This document shows positions 1-7,635 of a DNA stretch of 55,767 nt, piece by piece. Where the stretch lies: assembly GCF_913773995.1 (NCBI RefSeq), contig NZ_CAJYES010000201.1, forward strand, positions 1 to 55,767. The letters run 5' to 3'. The position numbers and the translations under genes were made by a program. The notes beneath the pieces are model-generated. The model did no database searches. It was not told the origin of the DNA and was given only the letters and a program-made list of their open reading frames with translations. The stretch comes from an uncultured Pseudacidovorax sp. Lineage in GTDB: Bacteria; Pseudomonadota; Gammaproteobacteria; Burkholderiales; Burkholderiaceae_C. Numbering within the stretch: the stretch's first letter is position 1; each line of letters starts with the position of its first letter.

Positions 1-9
1 CCGCCGCCG

Positions 10-45
10 GGCCGCCCCAAGGCGGCCGCGCCTCCCCCTCGGGGG
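10..45. repeat. Two GC-rich hairpins at the left edge
   Basis: A perfect 7-bp inverted repeat (GGCCGCC, loop CCAA, GGCGGCC; 10-27) is followed by a second short one (CCCCC-TC-GGGGG; 34-45). They lie just downstream of the minus-strand DUF350 gene. No T-run follows on either strand, so a classical intrinsic terminator is not shown. They may stabilise the 3' end of that transcript or be a dispersed GC-rich repeat. The region 1-87 holds nothing else I can support. Confidence 0.5.
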
Positions 46-87
46 GTGGCGTTACACGTCGCGCAGCGGCGTGAAAAGCCGGGGGGC

Positions 88-309
88 TCAATGAATCGCT
101 GCCGCCACGATGATCGAGATGCCCAGGCACATCGCCGCCACCACCAGCGCCAGTGCCAGGTTCTGCTTCTCGACGATCTCAGCCCACAGGTCGTAGGGCG
201 TGATCTTGTCGATGATGACGAAGGCCACCCAGAAGACGACGATGCCGATCAGCGCATACAGCAGGGTGCCCGCGATGGACACGGGATGGAGCCATTCGAA
301 TTTCGCCAT
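88..309 (-). CDS. DUF350 (YjfL-like) small membrane protein
   Basis: A 73-residue protein with two hydrophobic segments, at about residues 9-32 and 49-72, separated by a short polar stretch containing ITPYDLW and a charged EIVEKQN. This is one DUF350 unit, the family of E. coli YjfL, whose members are inner-membrane proteins without a proven activity. The gene is the last of three co-directional genes, 40 bases after the DUF4178 gene and behind an SPFH gene. That company is known from PspA-linked membrane-maintenance clusters. The family is clear from topology and motifs; the function is inferred from context only. Confidence 0.8.
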   Translation of the reverse strand: MAKFEWLHPVSIAGTLLYALIGIVVFWVAFVIIDKITPYDLWAEIVEKQNLALALVVAAMCLGISIIVAAAIH

Positions 310-349
310 GTGTCTCTCCGCAAGAGGATGAAGAAGGGAAACGCGCCAC

Positions 350-1843
350 CTACTTGTGGCCGCCGCCGCTGGAATAGCCGCCGTAGGAACCGCCGGTGCT
401 GCGCCAGCCGCTGCCCGAGGAGCCTGAGCCGCTGCTGCAGGTCGACAGGATCAGGAGCAGGATGATCACGACCACCACGATCAGGATGATGGTGCCGCAG
501 CCGAGGCCCGAGGCCGCGCTCAGCGGAGCCGCATCGGCGCGCTTGAACTGGTCCTTGCGCGCATCGAGCTTGAAGGCCTGGGCCACGGCCGCGCCGTCCA
601 GCCGGTTGCCGAGCGACCAGGTCAGCTCCTTGTCGGCCCGCTCCAGCGACAGCACCGCGCCCTTGGGGCCGGCGTAGTCGCGGTTGCTGGTGCGCTGTCC
701 GCGTTCGACGCGCCAGTAGAACTCGCCGGCCACGTAGGTGGTCTCGGCGTCGTAGCTGTACTGCTGGCGGTAGGTCGTGCCCAGGTAGCGCGCGCTGGCG
801 CCGCCGCCCGATACCACCGGCGCGCCCGTGGTCGGCCGCACCAGACTCCAGCCGTCCTCGGCGTCGACCAGGAAGCAGAAACCCTTCTGCCGGTTGTAGA
901 GCAGGTACTCGTTCCAGCCGAACTGCTCGTCCTCGCCCGGCGAGCGGCCCATGCGGTGCTGGAAACCCACCACCTGCCAGTCGCTGCCCTCCAGCCGGCC
1001 CGTACTGCCCAGCGCGATCAGCGGCCTCACCGGCTCGTCCTGCACCGCGTACTTCAGCTCGGCGCCGATGCCGGCGCTCAGGTCGATCAGGCTCTTGCAA
1101 CTGCCGCAGGTGATGCTCTTGCTGCCCTCGAGCTGCACCGTCACCGGCGCGCCGCAGTTCGGGCAGCTGAAGCTGCGGCCGCGCTCCTCCTTGCCGGATT
1201 CGCTGCGCAGGCCGGTGAGCTGCAGGTCGGCCAATGCCACCTGTCGGCCCAGCCAGGCCGTGGGCGGCTGGCTGCCGTACTCCAGACTGAGCACCAGGCC
1301 CTTGTCATTGCGCAACTCGACCACGCGGAAGGGTCGGCCCAGCTCCGGCAGCCGCGGCAGCTCGCCCTGCGCGGAGAGCAGCGCCGCCTCTTCGTTGGAC
1401 GCCACGGTGTACAACTGGCCGTTGATCGCCGTCGTCATGCCCACCCGCAGGGCATCGGGCGGCGGCGCCGGCTGCGTCAGCGCATAGGGCAGCGAGAAGA
1501 CATAGCCGCCGTTGTCCTCGCTCAGGGTTGCCTGGCGCTCGCCGTCGAGCTGGGCGATCCACTCGGTCCAGCGCCCGCCGGCGTAGGCGTACTGCAGCCG
1601 GCCGACCAGGGTGAAGGGCCTGTCCTGCAGGCGGCCGGCGGCAAAGAGCTGCAGCGGGCTGAAGTCCTCGAACAGCTCGGCCATCTTGCCCACGCGCGCC
1701 AGCTGCTCGCCCTGGCGCACGACGGTGCTCTGGCAGTAGGGGCAGACGGCGTAGACGGACTGCGCCGAGCGGAACTCGACCGGGGCGCCGCAGCCCGGGC
1801 AGGGGGCGCGATAGTGGCGCTGGGTGCCGCCGGGCTCATCCAT
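350..1843 (-). CDS. DUF4178 protein with two zinc ribbons and a C-terminal membrane anchor
   Basis: A 497-residue protein. It opens with a CxxC-CxxC zinc ribbon (Cys15, Cys18, Cys34, Cys37) and carries a second, similar ribbon near residue 230 (CPNCGAP ... CGSC). Each ribbon is followed by a beta-rich DUF4178 unit with the typical WTEW and WNEYLLYN stretches. Near residue 450 a single strongly hydrophobic helix precedes a Gly/Ser-rich tail that ends in GGGHK. The protein is therefore probably anchored with its bulk in the cytoplasm. It lies 21 bases after the SPFH gene and 40 before DUF350, an operon-like arrangement. DUF4178 has no established biochemical role; its neighbours suggest a role in envelope upkeep. 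Confidence 0.82.
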   Translation of the reverse strand: MDEPGGTQRHYRAPCPGCGAPVEFRSAQSVYAVCPYCQSTVVRQGEQLARVGKMAELFEDFSPLQLFAAGRLQDRPFTLVGRLQYAYAGGRWTEWIAQLDGERQATLSEDNGGYVFSLPYALTQPAPPPDALRVGMTTAINGQLYTVASNEEAALLSAQGELPRLPELGRPFRVVELRNDKGLVLSLEYGSQPPTAWLGRQVALADLQLTGLRSESGKEERGRSFSCPNCGAPVTVQLEGSKSITCGSCKSLIDLSAGIGAELKYAVQDEPVRPLIALGSTGRLEGSDWQVVGFQHRMGRSPGEDEQFGWNEYLLYNRQKGFCFLVDAEDGWSLVRPTTGAPVVSGGGASARYLGTTYRQQYSYDAETTYVAGEFYWRVERGQRTSNRDYAGPKGAVLSLERADKELTWSLGNRLDGAAVAQAFKLDARKDQFKRADAAPLSAASGLGCGTIILIVVVVIILLLILSTCSSGSGSSGSGWRSTGGSYGGYSSGGGHK

Positions 1844-1864
1844 GGCGGGAGCGTGCGGCGCCGA

Positions 1865-2908
1865 TCACGTCAGCTTTTTCAGCAGCTCGGTCTTCTTGGC
1901 GTCGAACTCTTCCTGGGTCAGGATGCCCTTGGTCTTGAGTTCGGCCAGCTTCTCGAGGGTGGACATCACTTCGGCCGGACTGACGGTCGGCGCCGCAGCC
2001 GCCGCAGCCGGCGCGGCGGACTGGGCCGGCTGCTGCAGTCCTTGCGCCAGTGTGTTGGCCATCACCTGCCCCAGCGCCACGCCCGCGCCCAGGCCCATCG
2101 CATCGCCGGCCACGCCACCGCCGTGGCCGCTGTTCTCGGCGAAGACCGGGATCGCCTGGCCGGTCTGGTATTGCATGAACTTGCCCATGTCGTTGCCGAC
2201 CATGCCCATGCCGATCTTCTGGTCGAGGATCTTCTGCAGCTCCTCGGGCAGGGACAGGTTCTGCACCGTCATCACGTCCAGTCGCAGACCGATCTTTGCG
2301 AACTCGGGCGCCAGCTGCGCGGCCAGCGCCTGCGCAAACTGGTTCTGGCTGGCCGCCAGGTCCAGGAAGGGCACGCCGCTCGCGGCGATGGCGTTGCTGA
2401 TGTTCTGCAGCACCAGCCCGCGCAACTGGCCGTCGAGATCGGCCACTGTGTAGCGCTCGCGCGTGCCGGAGATCTCGGTGTGGAAGAGCTTGGGGTCGGT
2501 CACCCGGTAGCTGTAGTTGCCGAAGGCCCGCAGCCGCACCGCGCCGAAGTCCTTGTCGCGGATGGTGATGGGCTGGGGCGTGCCCCACTTCTGGTCCACC
2601 TGCTGGCGGGTGCTGAAGAAGTAGACGTCGCTCTTGAACGGCGACTCGAAGAGCTTGTCCCAGTTCTTCAGATAGGTCAGCACCGGCAGCGTCTGGGTGG
2701 TGAGCTTGTACATCCCCGGACCGAAGACGTCCGCCACCGTCCCCTCGTTGACGAAGACCGCCATCTGCGATTCGCGCACCGTGAGCGAGGCGCCGTTCTG
2801 GATCTCCATGCCCGCCATGGGGAAGCGCCAGGCGAGCGTGCCATCGCCCTCTTCCGTCCACTGGATGACGTCGATGAACTGTTTCTTGATGAAATCCATC
2901 AGGGCCAT
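1865..2908 (-). CDS. SPFH-domain protein with C-terminal SHOCT domain (YdjI-like)
   Basis: A 347-residue protein with an N-terminal SPFH (stomatin/prohibitin-type) core, an Ala/Pro linker near residues 290-312, and a C-terminal SHOCT motif with the pattern LxKLxELKxxGILTxEEFxxKKxxLL. SPFH proteins form membrane-associated scaffolds; this branch is often annotated as virion core protein YdjI-like. I chose the start at 2908, 15 codons inside the longest frame, because a GGAG lies 7 bases ahead of it and the MALMDF start fits the family. It is the first gene of the three-gene minus-strand unit and is divergent from maeB. Confidence 0.85.
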   Translation of the reverse strand: MALMDFIKKQFIDVIQWTEEGDGTLAWRFPMAGMEIQNGASLTVRESQMAVFVNEGTVADVFGPGMYKLTTQTLPVLTYLKNWDKLFESPFKSDVYFFSTRQQVDQKWGTPQPITIRDKDFGAVRLRAFGNYSYRVTDPKLFHTEISGTRERYTVADLDGQLRGLVLQNISNAIAASGVPFLDLAASQNQFAQALAAQLAPEFAKIGLRLDVMTVQNLSLPEELQKILDQKIGMGMVGNDMGKFMQYQTGQAIPVFAENSGHGGGVAGDAMGLGAGVALGQVMANTLAQGLQQPAQSAAPAAAAAAPTVSPAEVMSTLEKLAELKTKGILTQEEFDAKKTELLKKLT

Positions 2909-3029
2909 GTGCTGCTCCGTGCGTGCGAAGTGAGGAGCCGCAAATGTTGCCACACCCCGTTGGCACGGCCTCTTGCGGACGGACTGGCCAGGCAGCCTAT
3001 GACCAGAAAGACCGGCGTAAGGCCGAGCC

Positions 3030-3035
3030 TACAAT
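3030..3035 (+). promoter_or_regulatory. Possible -10 element (TACAAT) ahead of maeB
   Basis: TACAAT, 78 bases ahead of the maeB start. No good -35 hexamer sits 16-18 bases upstream, so this rests on the -10 alone. The same hexamer occurs ahead of gshA in this window. Confidence 0.3.
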
Positions 3036-3112
3036 CGGCGCCCTTTTCCCAGTGAGCCAGGCAGCGGCGGCGCCACCAAAGCCCACCGCCTGCGTCGAGG
3101 AGCAGTGTCCCC

Positions 3113-5422
3113 ATGTCCGAGTCCAAACCCCTGAGCGCCGAAGACAAGCGCGCGGAACTTCGCCGCGCCGCACTCGAATACCACGAGCTTCCGGTGCCGG
3201 GCAAGCTGGCGATCAGCGCCACCAAGCAGATGACGAACCAGCGCGACCTGTCGCTGGCCTACTCGCCCGGCGTGGCCGCGCCCTGTGAGGAGATCGTCAA
3301 GGACCCGGCCGCCGCCTTCCGCTACACCTCGCGCGGCAATCTGGTGGCCGTGATCTCCAACGGCACCGCCGTGCTCGGCCTGGGCGACATCGGCCCGCTG
3401 GCCTCCAAGCCGGTGATGGAAGGCAAGGCCGTCCTGTTCAAGAAGTTCGCCGGCGTCGACGTCTTCGACATCGAGATCGACGAGAAGGACCCGGCCAAGC
3501 TGGTCGAGGTGATCGCGGCGTTGGAGCCCACCTTCGGTGCCATCAACCTCGAGGACATCAAGGCGCCGGACTGCTTCTACGTCGAGCGCGAGCTGCGCAA
3601 GCGCATGAAGATCCCGGTCTTCCACGACGACCAGCACGGCACAGCCATCACCGTGGCGGCGGCCATGCTCAACGGCCTGAAGGTGGCCAACAAGGACATC
3701 GGCCAGGTGAAGCTGGTGGCCTCGGGCGCCGGCGCCGCGGCGCTCGCCTGCCTGAATCTGCTGCTCAAGGTGGGCCTGAAGCGCGAGAACGTGTTCGTCA
3801 CCGACCTGGCCGGCGTGGTCTACGAAGGCCGCACCGAGCTGATGGACGAGGACAAGGCGCAGTTCGCCCAGAAGACCGACGCCCGCACGCTGGGTGAGGT
3901 CATGGAAGGCGCAGACGTCTTCCTGGGCCTGTCGGCCGGCAACGTGCTCAAGCCCGAGATGGTGGCCAAGATGGCCGCCCGGCCGGTGATCTTCGCGCTG
4001 GCCAATCCCAATCCGGAGATCCTGCCGGAGCTGGCCCACTCGGTGCGCGGCGACGTCATCATGGCCACCGGCCGCACCGACTATCCGAACCAGGTCAACA
4101 ACGTCCTGTGCTTCCCGTACATCTTCCGCGGGGCCCTGGACTGCGGCGCGACCACCATCACCGACGAGATGGAGATCGCCGCGGTGCACGCCATCGCCGA
4201 CCTGGCGCAGGCGGAGCAGAGCGAGCGCGTGGCGGCTGCCTACGCTGGCGAAAAGCTCAGCTTTGGCCCCGAGTATCTGATCCCCAAGCCCTTCGACCCG
4301 CGCCTGATGATGAAGATCGCGCCGGCCGTGGCCAAGGCGGCGGAGGAGAGCGGCGTGGCGGCCCGTCCCATCAAGGACATGGACGCCTACCGCGACAAGC
4401 TGGAAGGCTTCGTCTATGCCTCGGGCACGACCATGAAGCCGATCTTCGATGCCGCCAAGCGCGCGGCCAAGAAGCGCGTGGCCTATGCCGAAGGCGAAGA
4501 GGAGCGCGTGCTGCGCGCCGCGCAGATCGTGGTCGACGAAGGCGTGGCCCGCCCCACGCTCATCGGCCGCCCGGCCATCATCGCCCAGCGCATCGAGAAG
4601 TTCGGGCTGCGCCTCAAGGAAGGCCAGGACTACGACGTCGTCAACGTCGAATGGGACGAGCGCTACCGTGACTTCTGGCAGACCTACCACCGCATGACCG
4701 AGCGCAAGGGCGTGACGGTGCAGGTCGCCAAAATCGAGATGCGCCGCCGTCTCGCCCTCATCGGCGCCATGCTGCTGAACAAGGGCCATGTGGACGGGAT
4801 GATCTGCGGCACCTGGGGCACCACCCACTCGCATCTGCCCTACATCGACCAGGTGATCGGCAAGCGCCCCGGCGCTTCCATCTACGCCTGCATGAACGCG
4901 CTGCTGCTGCCCGAGCGCCAGGTGTTCCTGGTGGACACGCACGTCAATTACGACCCCAGCGCCGAGGAGCTGGCCGAGATCACCATCATGGCCGCCGAGG
5001 AGATGATGCGCTTCGGCCTCAAGCCGAAGGCCGCGTTGCTGTCGCATTCCAACTTTGGCACGAGCGCCCATCCGAGCGCCCTCAAGATGCGCCAGACCCT
5101 GGCGCTCCTGCGCGAGCAGGCGCCCTGGCTCGAGGTGGACGGCGAGATGCACGGCGACGTGGCGCTGGACGGCCGCCAGCGGATGAGCGTGATGCCGCAC
5201 AGTGCACTGGCGGGCGACGCCAATCTCCTGGTGTTCCCGAGCATCGACGCCGCCAACATCTCCTACAACCTGCTCAAGACGGCGGCTGGCGGCAACATCG
5301 CCATCGGCCCGGTGCTGCTCGGCGCCGCCAAGCCGGTGCACATCCTCACCGCCAGCACCACGGTGCGCCGCATCGTCAACATGACGGCCTTGACGGTGGC
5401 CGACGCCAACGCAGACCGCTGA
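3113..5422 (+). CDS. maeB: NADP-dependent malic enzyme, malic/phosphotransacetylase fusion
   Basis: A 769-residue protein that oxidatively decarboxylates malate to pyruvate with reduction of NADP+, linking the TCA cycle to pyruvate and NADPH supply. The N-terminal half is a malic enzyme: [12 protein letters not shown] at about residues 47-58, the substrate-loop region [17 protein letters not shown], and a nucleotide-binding turn ASGAGAAAL near residue 203. From about residue 430 it continues into a phosphotransacetylase-like domain, typical of the large MaeB class. In that class this part senses acetyl-CoA and is not thought to be catalytic. Length is normal for the class. A GAGGAG lies 9-10 bases before the ATG. 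Confidence 0.95.
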   Translation: MSESKPLSAEDKRAELRRAALEYHELPVPGKLAISATKQMTNQRDLSLAYSPGVAAPCEEIVKDPAAAFRYTSRGNLVAVISNGTAVLGLGDIGPLASKPVMEGKAVLFKKFAGVDVFDIEIDEKDPAKLVEVIAALEPTFGAINLEDIKAPDCFYVERELRKRMKIPVFHDDQHGTAITVAAAMLNGLKVANKDIGQVKLVASGAGAAALACLNLLLKVGLKRENVFVTDLAGVVYEGRTELMDEDKAQFAQKTDARTLGEVMEGADVFLGLSAGNVLKPEMVAKMAARPVIFALANPNPEILPELAHSVRGDVIMATGRTDYPNQVNNVLCFPYIFRGALDCGATTITDEMEIAAVHAIADLAQAEQSERVAAAYAGEKLSFGPEYLIPKPFDPRLMMKIAPAVAKAAEESGVAARPIKDMDAYRDKLEGFVYASGTTMKPIFDAAKRAAKKRVAYAEGEEERVLRAAQIVVDEGVARPTLIGRPAIIAQRIEKFGLRLKEGQDYDVVNVEWDERYRDFWQTYHRMTERKGVTVQVAKIEMRRRLALIGAMLLNKGHVDGMICGTWGTTHSHLPYIDQVIGKRPGASIYACMNALLLPERQVFLVDTHVNYDPSAEELAEITIMAAEEMMRFGLKPKAALLSHSNFGTSAHPSALKMRQTLALLREQAPWLEVDGEMHGDVALDGRQRMSVMPHSALAGDANLLVFPSIDAANISYNLLKTAAGGNIAIGPVLLGAAKPVHILTASTTVRRIVNMTALTVADANADR

Positions 5423-5469
5423 ACGGCCCACAGGCAGGCGCTCTGCGCGCCCGCCTCGCACCACCCCGG

Positions 5470-5535
5470 TGCCAACCCAGCGAAGCGTCAGCTTTTGGCA
5501 CTTCGCTGGTATTCCCACTGCCCAATCCTTGGGCA
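5470..5535. repeat. Interleaved inverted repeats downstream of maeB
   Basis: TGCCAA (5470-5475) pairs with TTGGCA (5495-5500), and CCAGCGAAG (5477-5485) pairs with CTTCGCTGG (5501-5509). The arms alternate, so an RNA could form a pseudoknot or switch between two hairpins. A third hairpin follows: TGCCCAA-TCC-TTGGGCA (5519-5535). The 3' arms of hairpins two and three resemble each other (GGCACTTCGCTGGTATT and GGGCATTCGCTTGCTATTT). The hairpins may end maeB transcription, although there is no clean T-run. The region between maeB and the ribonuclease gene (5423-5634) holds only these and the palindrome at 5581. Confidence 0.5.
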
Positions 5536-5580
5536 TTCGCTTGCTATTTAGGCAGCTCTGCGGCACACTGGCGGGCTTGA

Positions 5581-5602
5581 ATTTACGGGTTAACCCGTAA
5601 AT
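5581..5602. promoter_or_regulatory. Perfect 22-bp palindrome, probable operator
   Basis: The half-site ATTTACGGGTT is followed by its exact reverse complement AACCCGTAAAT with no spacer. Symmetry stops at the next base on each side. It lies 32 bases upstream of the secreted ribonuclease start, where a repressor would act. The length and the AT-rich outer and GC-rich inner composition suit a dimeric helix-turn-helix regulator. I do not recognise the cognate regulator and none is adjacent. Confidence 0.6.
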
Positions 5603-5634
5603 CGCAGTCCCGTTCTTTAGCCTTCCGGTGCCTC

Positions 5635-6051
5635 ATGGCGGTCTTCGCCTCGATCTCTTCCCCGGTTTCCAAGTTCACGCGCTTCGGCGTTCTTGCGGCA
5701 GCCATCTGGGGAGGACTGGCGGGAATCCCCGCCGCATGCGCACGGGAGACGACGGATCGGGGCACCTCGATTGCACTGGCGGAACTGCCTCCCCAGGGCC
5801 AGCAAACCTACCGAACCATCCTGCAAGGCGGTCCCTTCCCTCACGAGAAGGACGGCACGGTCTTCGGCAACCGCGAGCGCCTGCTGCCTCGTGAGACGCG
5901 CGGCTACTACCGCGAGTACACGGTCAGAACGCCTGGCGCGAGCAACCGCGGTGCGCGCCGGATCGTGTGCGGAGGCCAGCAGCCCAGCCGACCCGATGGT
6001 TGTTGGTACACGGCCGACCACTACGCCAGTTTCAGAAGGATCGTGCCCTGA
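5635..6051 (+). CDS. Secreted guanyl-specific ribonuclease (RNase Sa/N1/T1 family)
   Basis: A 138-residue protein. Residues 1-36 form a signal peptide (basic VSKFTR, hydrophobic core, then PAACA before RETTD). The remaining 102 residues are an RNase Sa-like fold with LPPQGQQTY, GPFPHEKDGTVFGNRE, GYYREYTV, RGARRI and DHYASF. The catalytic set of the family is present: Glu94, Arg105, Arg109 and His129, in the right order. Such enzymes cut single-stranded RNA after G. Two cysteines (112 and 123) could form a disulfide in the periplasm or outside the cell. The next gene encodes a barstar-type inhibitor, the normal partner for self-protection. No strong Shine-Dalgarno is seen before this ATG. Confidence 0.9.
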   Translation: MAVFASISSPVSKFTRFGVLAAAIWGGLAGIPAACARETTDRGTSIALAELPPQGQQTYRTILQGGPFPHEKDGTVFGNRERLLPRETRGYYREYTVRTPGASNRGARRIVCGGQQPSRPDGCWYTADHYASFRRIVP

Positions 6052-6104
6052 TACGCACGGCATGGATTGACGCACCGACGCGTCCGGAACAAGTCTTGAC
6101 CATC

Positions 6105-6527
6105 ATGGAAAGAACAGCGGAGATGAATCAGCAGCCTCTCAAGGGCGTGCGGCCGAACATCGTGCAATCGATTCGCGCCTTTCGCGTGGCCGATCTGCAG
6201 CAGGCGGCGCAAGAAGCGGGCCACCACTTCCTTTACGCCAACCTGGCCGTGGCCCAGAGCAAACAGGACGTGCTCGACCTGATCGCGCAGCAGTTCACCT
6301 TCCCGGCGCACTTCGGCAAGAACTTCGACGCCCTGTACGACTGCATGACCGACCCGCTGTACAAGTCGGGCCCGCAGCCGGGCTTCGTCGTGGTGCTGGA
6401 GCAGATCCCCGCGCATGCCAAGTTCGACAAGGAGGCACGCGAGCAACTGCTTGACATCTTCCGTGACGCCGCCGACTACTGGGGCGACCGGAAAGTGCCT
6501 TTCCGGTGCTTCTATTCTTTTCTGTAG
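6105..6527 (+). CDS. Barstar-family ribonuclease inhibitor
   Basis: A 140-residue protein from the ATG at 6105; a second in-frame ATG at 6123 would give 134 residues, and neither has a clear ribosome binding site. The barstar core is recognisable: a beta-strand and helix with LQQAAQEAG, then FTFPAHFGKNFDALYDCMTD (the family's pattern around the barnase-binding helix and acidic loop) and a C-terminal strand RCFYSFL. It has no signal peptide, as expected for a cytoplasmic inhibitor that neutralises the ribonuclease before export. It follows the nuclease gene by 53 bases in the same direction, so the pair looks like an effector and immunity unit. Confidence 0.9.
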   Translation: MERTAEMNQQPLKGVRPNIVQSIRAFRVADLQQAAQEAGHHFLYANLAVAQSKQDVLDLIAQQFTFPAHFGKNFDALYDCMTDPLYKSGPQPGFVVVLEQIPAHAKFDKEAREQLLDIFRDAADYWGDRKVPFRCFYSFL

Positions 6528-6560
6528 CCCGTTCTGCACAACCCGGCCAAGCAGAACGGG
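6528..6560. repeat. Perfect 10-bp inverted repeat directly after barstar stop
   Basis: CCCGTTCTGC (6528-6537), a 13-base loop and GCAGAACGGG (6551-6560). The left arm starts at the base after the barstar stop codon. No T-run follows. The right arm ends just before the GCGAGG that serves as ribosome binding site for the next small gene, so the hairpin could protect upstream mRNA or tune expression of that gene. Confidence 0.65.
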
Positions 6561-6574
6561 CCAGCGAGGCCCCG

Positions 6575-6715
6575 GTGACCACCACCGCTCCCGTCGATGG
6601 CATCGACCTGAGCGCAGAAGAGAAGATGCCCACCGACAAGCTGGTGGATGTCTCTCCCCAGGCGCTGCGCATGAGCAGCCCTTTCAACAGCAGCTACTGG
6701 CTGTCGGCCGCCTGA
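6575..6715 (+). CDS. Unrecognised 46-residue peptide
   Basis: A short reading frame with GTG start that I do not recognise. It begins TTTAPVDGIDLSAEEK after the initiator and ends in an aromatic, Ser/Asn-rich tail (MSSPFNSSYWLSAA). Support for real coding: almost every third base from the start onward is G or C, as in the neighbours; GCGAGG stands 6 bases before the start; and a strong intrinsic terminator follows 26 bases after the stop. It has no signal peptide or membrane segment. It is the third gene after the ribonuclease and barstar and may be co-transcribed. It could be a small accessory protein or a leader-plus-core precursor peptide, but no modifying enzyme is nearby. Confidence 0.55.
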   Translation: MTTTAPVDGIDLSAEEKMPTDKLVDVSPQALRMSSPFNSSYWLSAA

Positions 6716-6741
6716 GCCCTCCGGCCCAGTGCTGACGAACG

Positions 6742-6766
6742 AAGCCCGCCGAACGGCGGGCTTTTT
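6742..6766 (+). terminator. Intrinsic terminator closing the ribonuclease/barstar unit
   Basis: GCCCGCC (6744-6750), loop GAAC, GGCGGGC (6755-6761), extended by two A-T pairs and followed by a T-run. It ends plus-strand transcription before the convergent ksgA gene. Confidence 0.88.
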
Positions 6767-6829
6767 CTTGGGCGCGACGCAAGCCTCGAGTACGACTGTG
6801 CCATGGCGCGCCGAGGCGCCGGCCTTCTT

Positions 6830-7600
6830 TCAGGACACCGAAGCAAGTGCTTGCGCAAGCAACACGTACTCGTCCACCGGCACCTCCTCGGCGCGGCGCT
6901 GCACGTCGAAGTGGCCAGCGAACGCCTGTTCCTCCAGCCATCGGCCCAGCGTGTGGCGCAGCAGCTTTCGGCGTTGGCTGAAGGCCAGTTGCACGATGCG
7001 TTCGAGCAGCGCGGAATCCAGCACCGCCGGCGCGGCGCGGGGCACCATCCGAACCACGGCGCTGTCGACGCGGGGCGGTGGATCGAAGCTCTCCGGTGGC
7101 ACGAACAGCACGTTCTCCATGGCATAGCGCCACTGGAGCATCACCGAGAGGCGGCCGTAGTCGGACGTGGCGGGCTCGGCCACCATGCGGTCGATCACTT
7201 CCTTCTGCAGCATGAAGTGCTGGTCGACGATCCGGTCGGCAAAGCGCAGCAGATGGAAGAGGATCGGCGTGGAGATGTTGTAGGGCAGGTTGCCGGCCAC
7301 GCGCAGCTTCTGACCTGTGGTGTCCGCGAGCGCCCGGAAGTCGACCGTCAGCACATCCGCCTCGACCACGGTGAGCTGCGGATGACTGCGCAGCCGTGCG
7401 GCCAGATCCCGATCCAGCTCGACCACGGTGAGCCGGCCAAGCCGCTCGACCAGGGGCTGCGTGAGTGCAGCCAAGCCCGGCCCGATCTCGACCATGGCGT
7501 CTCCGGACCGCGGCGCGATTTCGCGGACGATGCCGTCAATGATGGCGTCGTCGGTCAGGAAATGCTGTCCAAACCGCTTTCGCGGGGCGTGGGGCTTCAT
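6830..7600 (-). CDS. ksgA: 16S rRNA (adenine1518/1519-N6) dimethyltransferase KsgA/RsmA
   Basis: A 256-residue SAM-dependent methyltransferase that dimethylates two adjacent adenines in the 3' terminal hairpin of 16S rRNA late in 30S assembly. Seen: the N-terminal family start KRFGQHFL, the SAM-binding motif [10 protein letters not shown], the catalytic NLPYNIST, and the C-terminal substrate-binding part with [12 protein letters not shown]. The start at 7600 ([12 protein letters not shown]) gives the normal family length; the frame is open further upstream but the additional residues are unlike the family. It follows surA by 35 bases in the conserved order lptD-surA-ksgA. Confidence 0.96.
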   Translation of the reverse strand: MKPHAPRKRFGQHFLTDDAIIDGIVREIAPRSGDAMVEIGPGLAALTQPLVERLGRLTVVELDRDLAARLRSHPQLTVVEADVLTVDFRALADTTGQKLRVAGNLPYNISTPILFHLLRFADRIVDQHFMLQKEVIDRMVAEPATSDYGRLSVMLQWRYAMENVLFVPPESFDPPPRVDSAVVRMVPRAAPAVLDSALLERIVQLAFSQRRKLLRHTLGRWLEEQAFAGHFDVQRRAEEVPVDEYVLLAQALASVS

Positions 7601-7635
7601 GCGGGCAAGGGCGCAGACGTGGCCGGCGATCGTGC

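Noticed and set aside
956-3055. Long plus-strand open frame opposite the DUF4178 and SPFH genes
   Set aside because: It is an antisense shadow of GC-rich coding DNA: His/Gln/Ala/Arg-rich translation with no domain. The minus strand carries recognisable families.
3029-5566. 845-codon minus-strand open frame opposite maeB
   Set aside because: Low-complexity translation and no family; maeB on the plus strand is complete.
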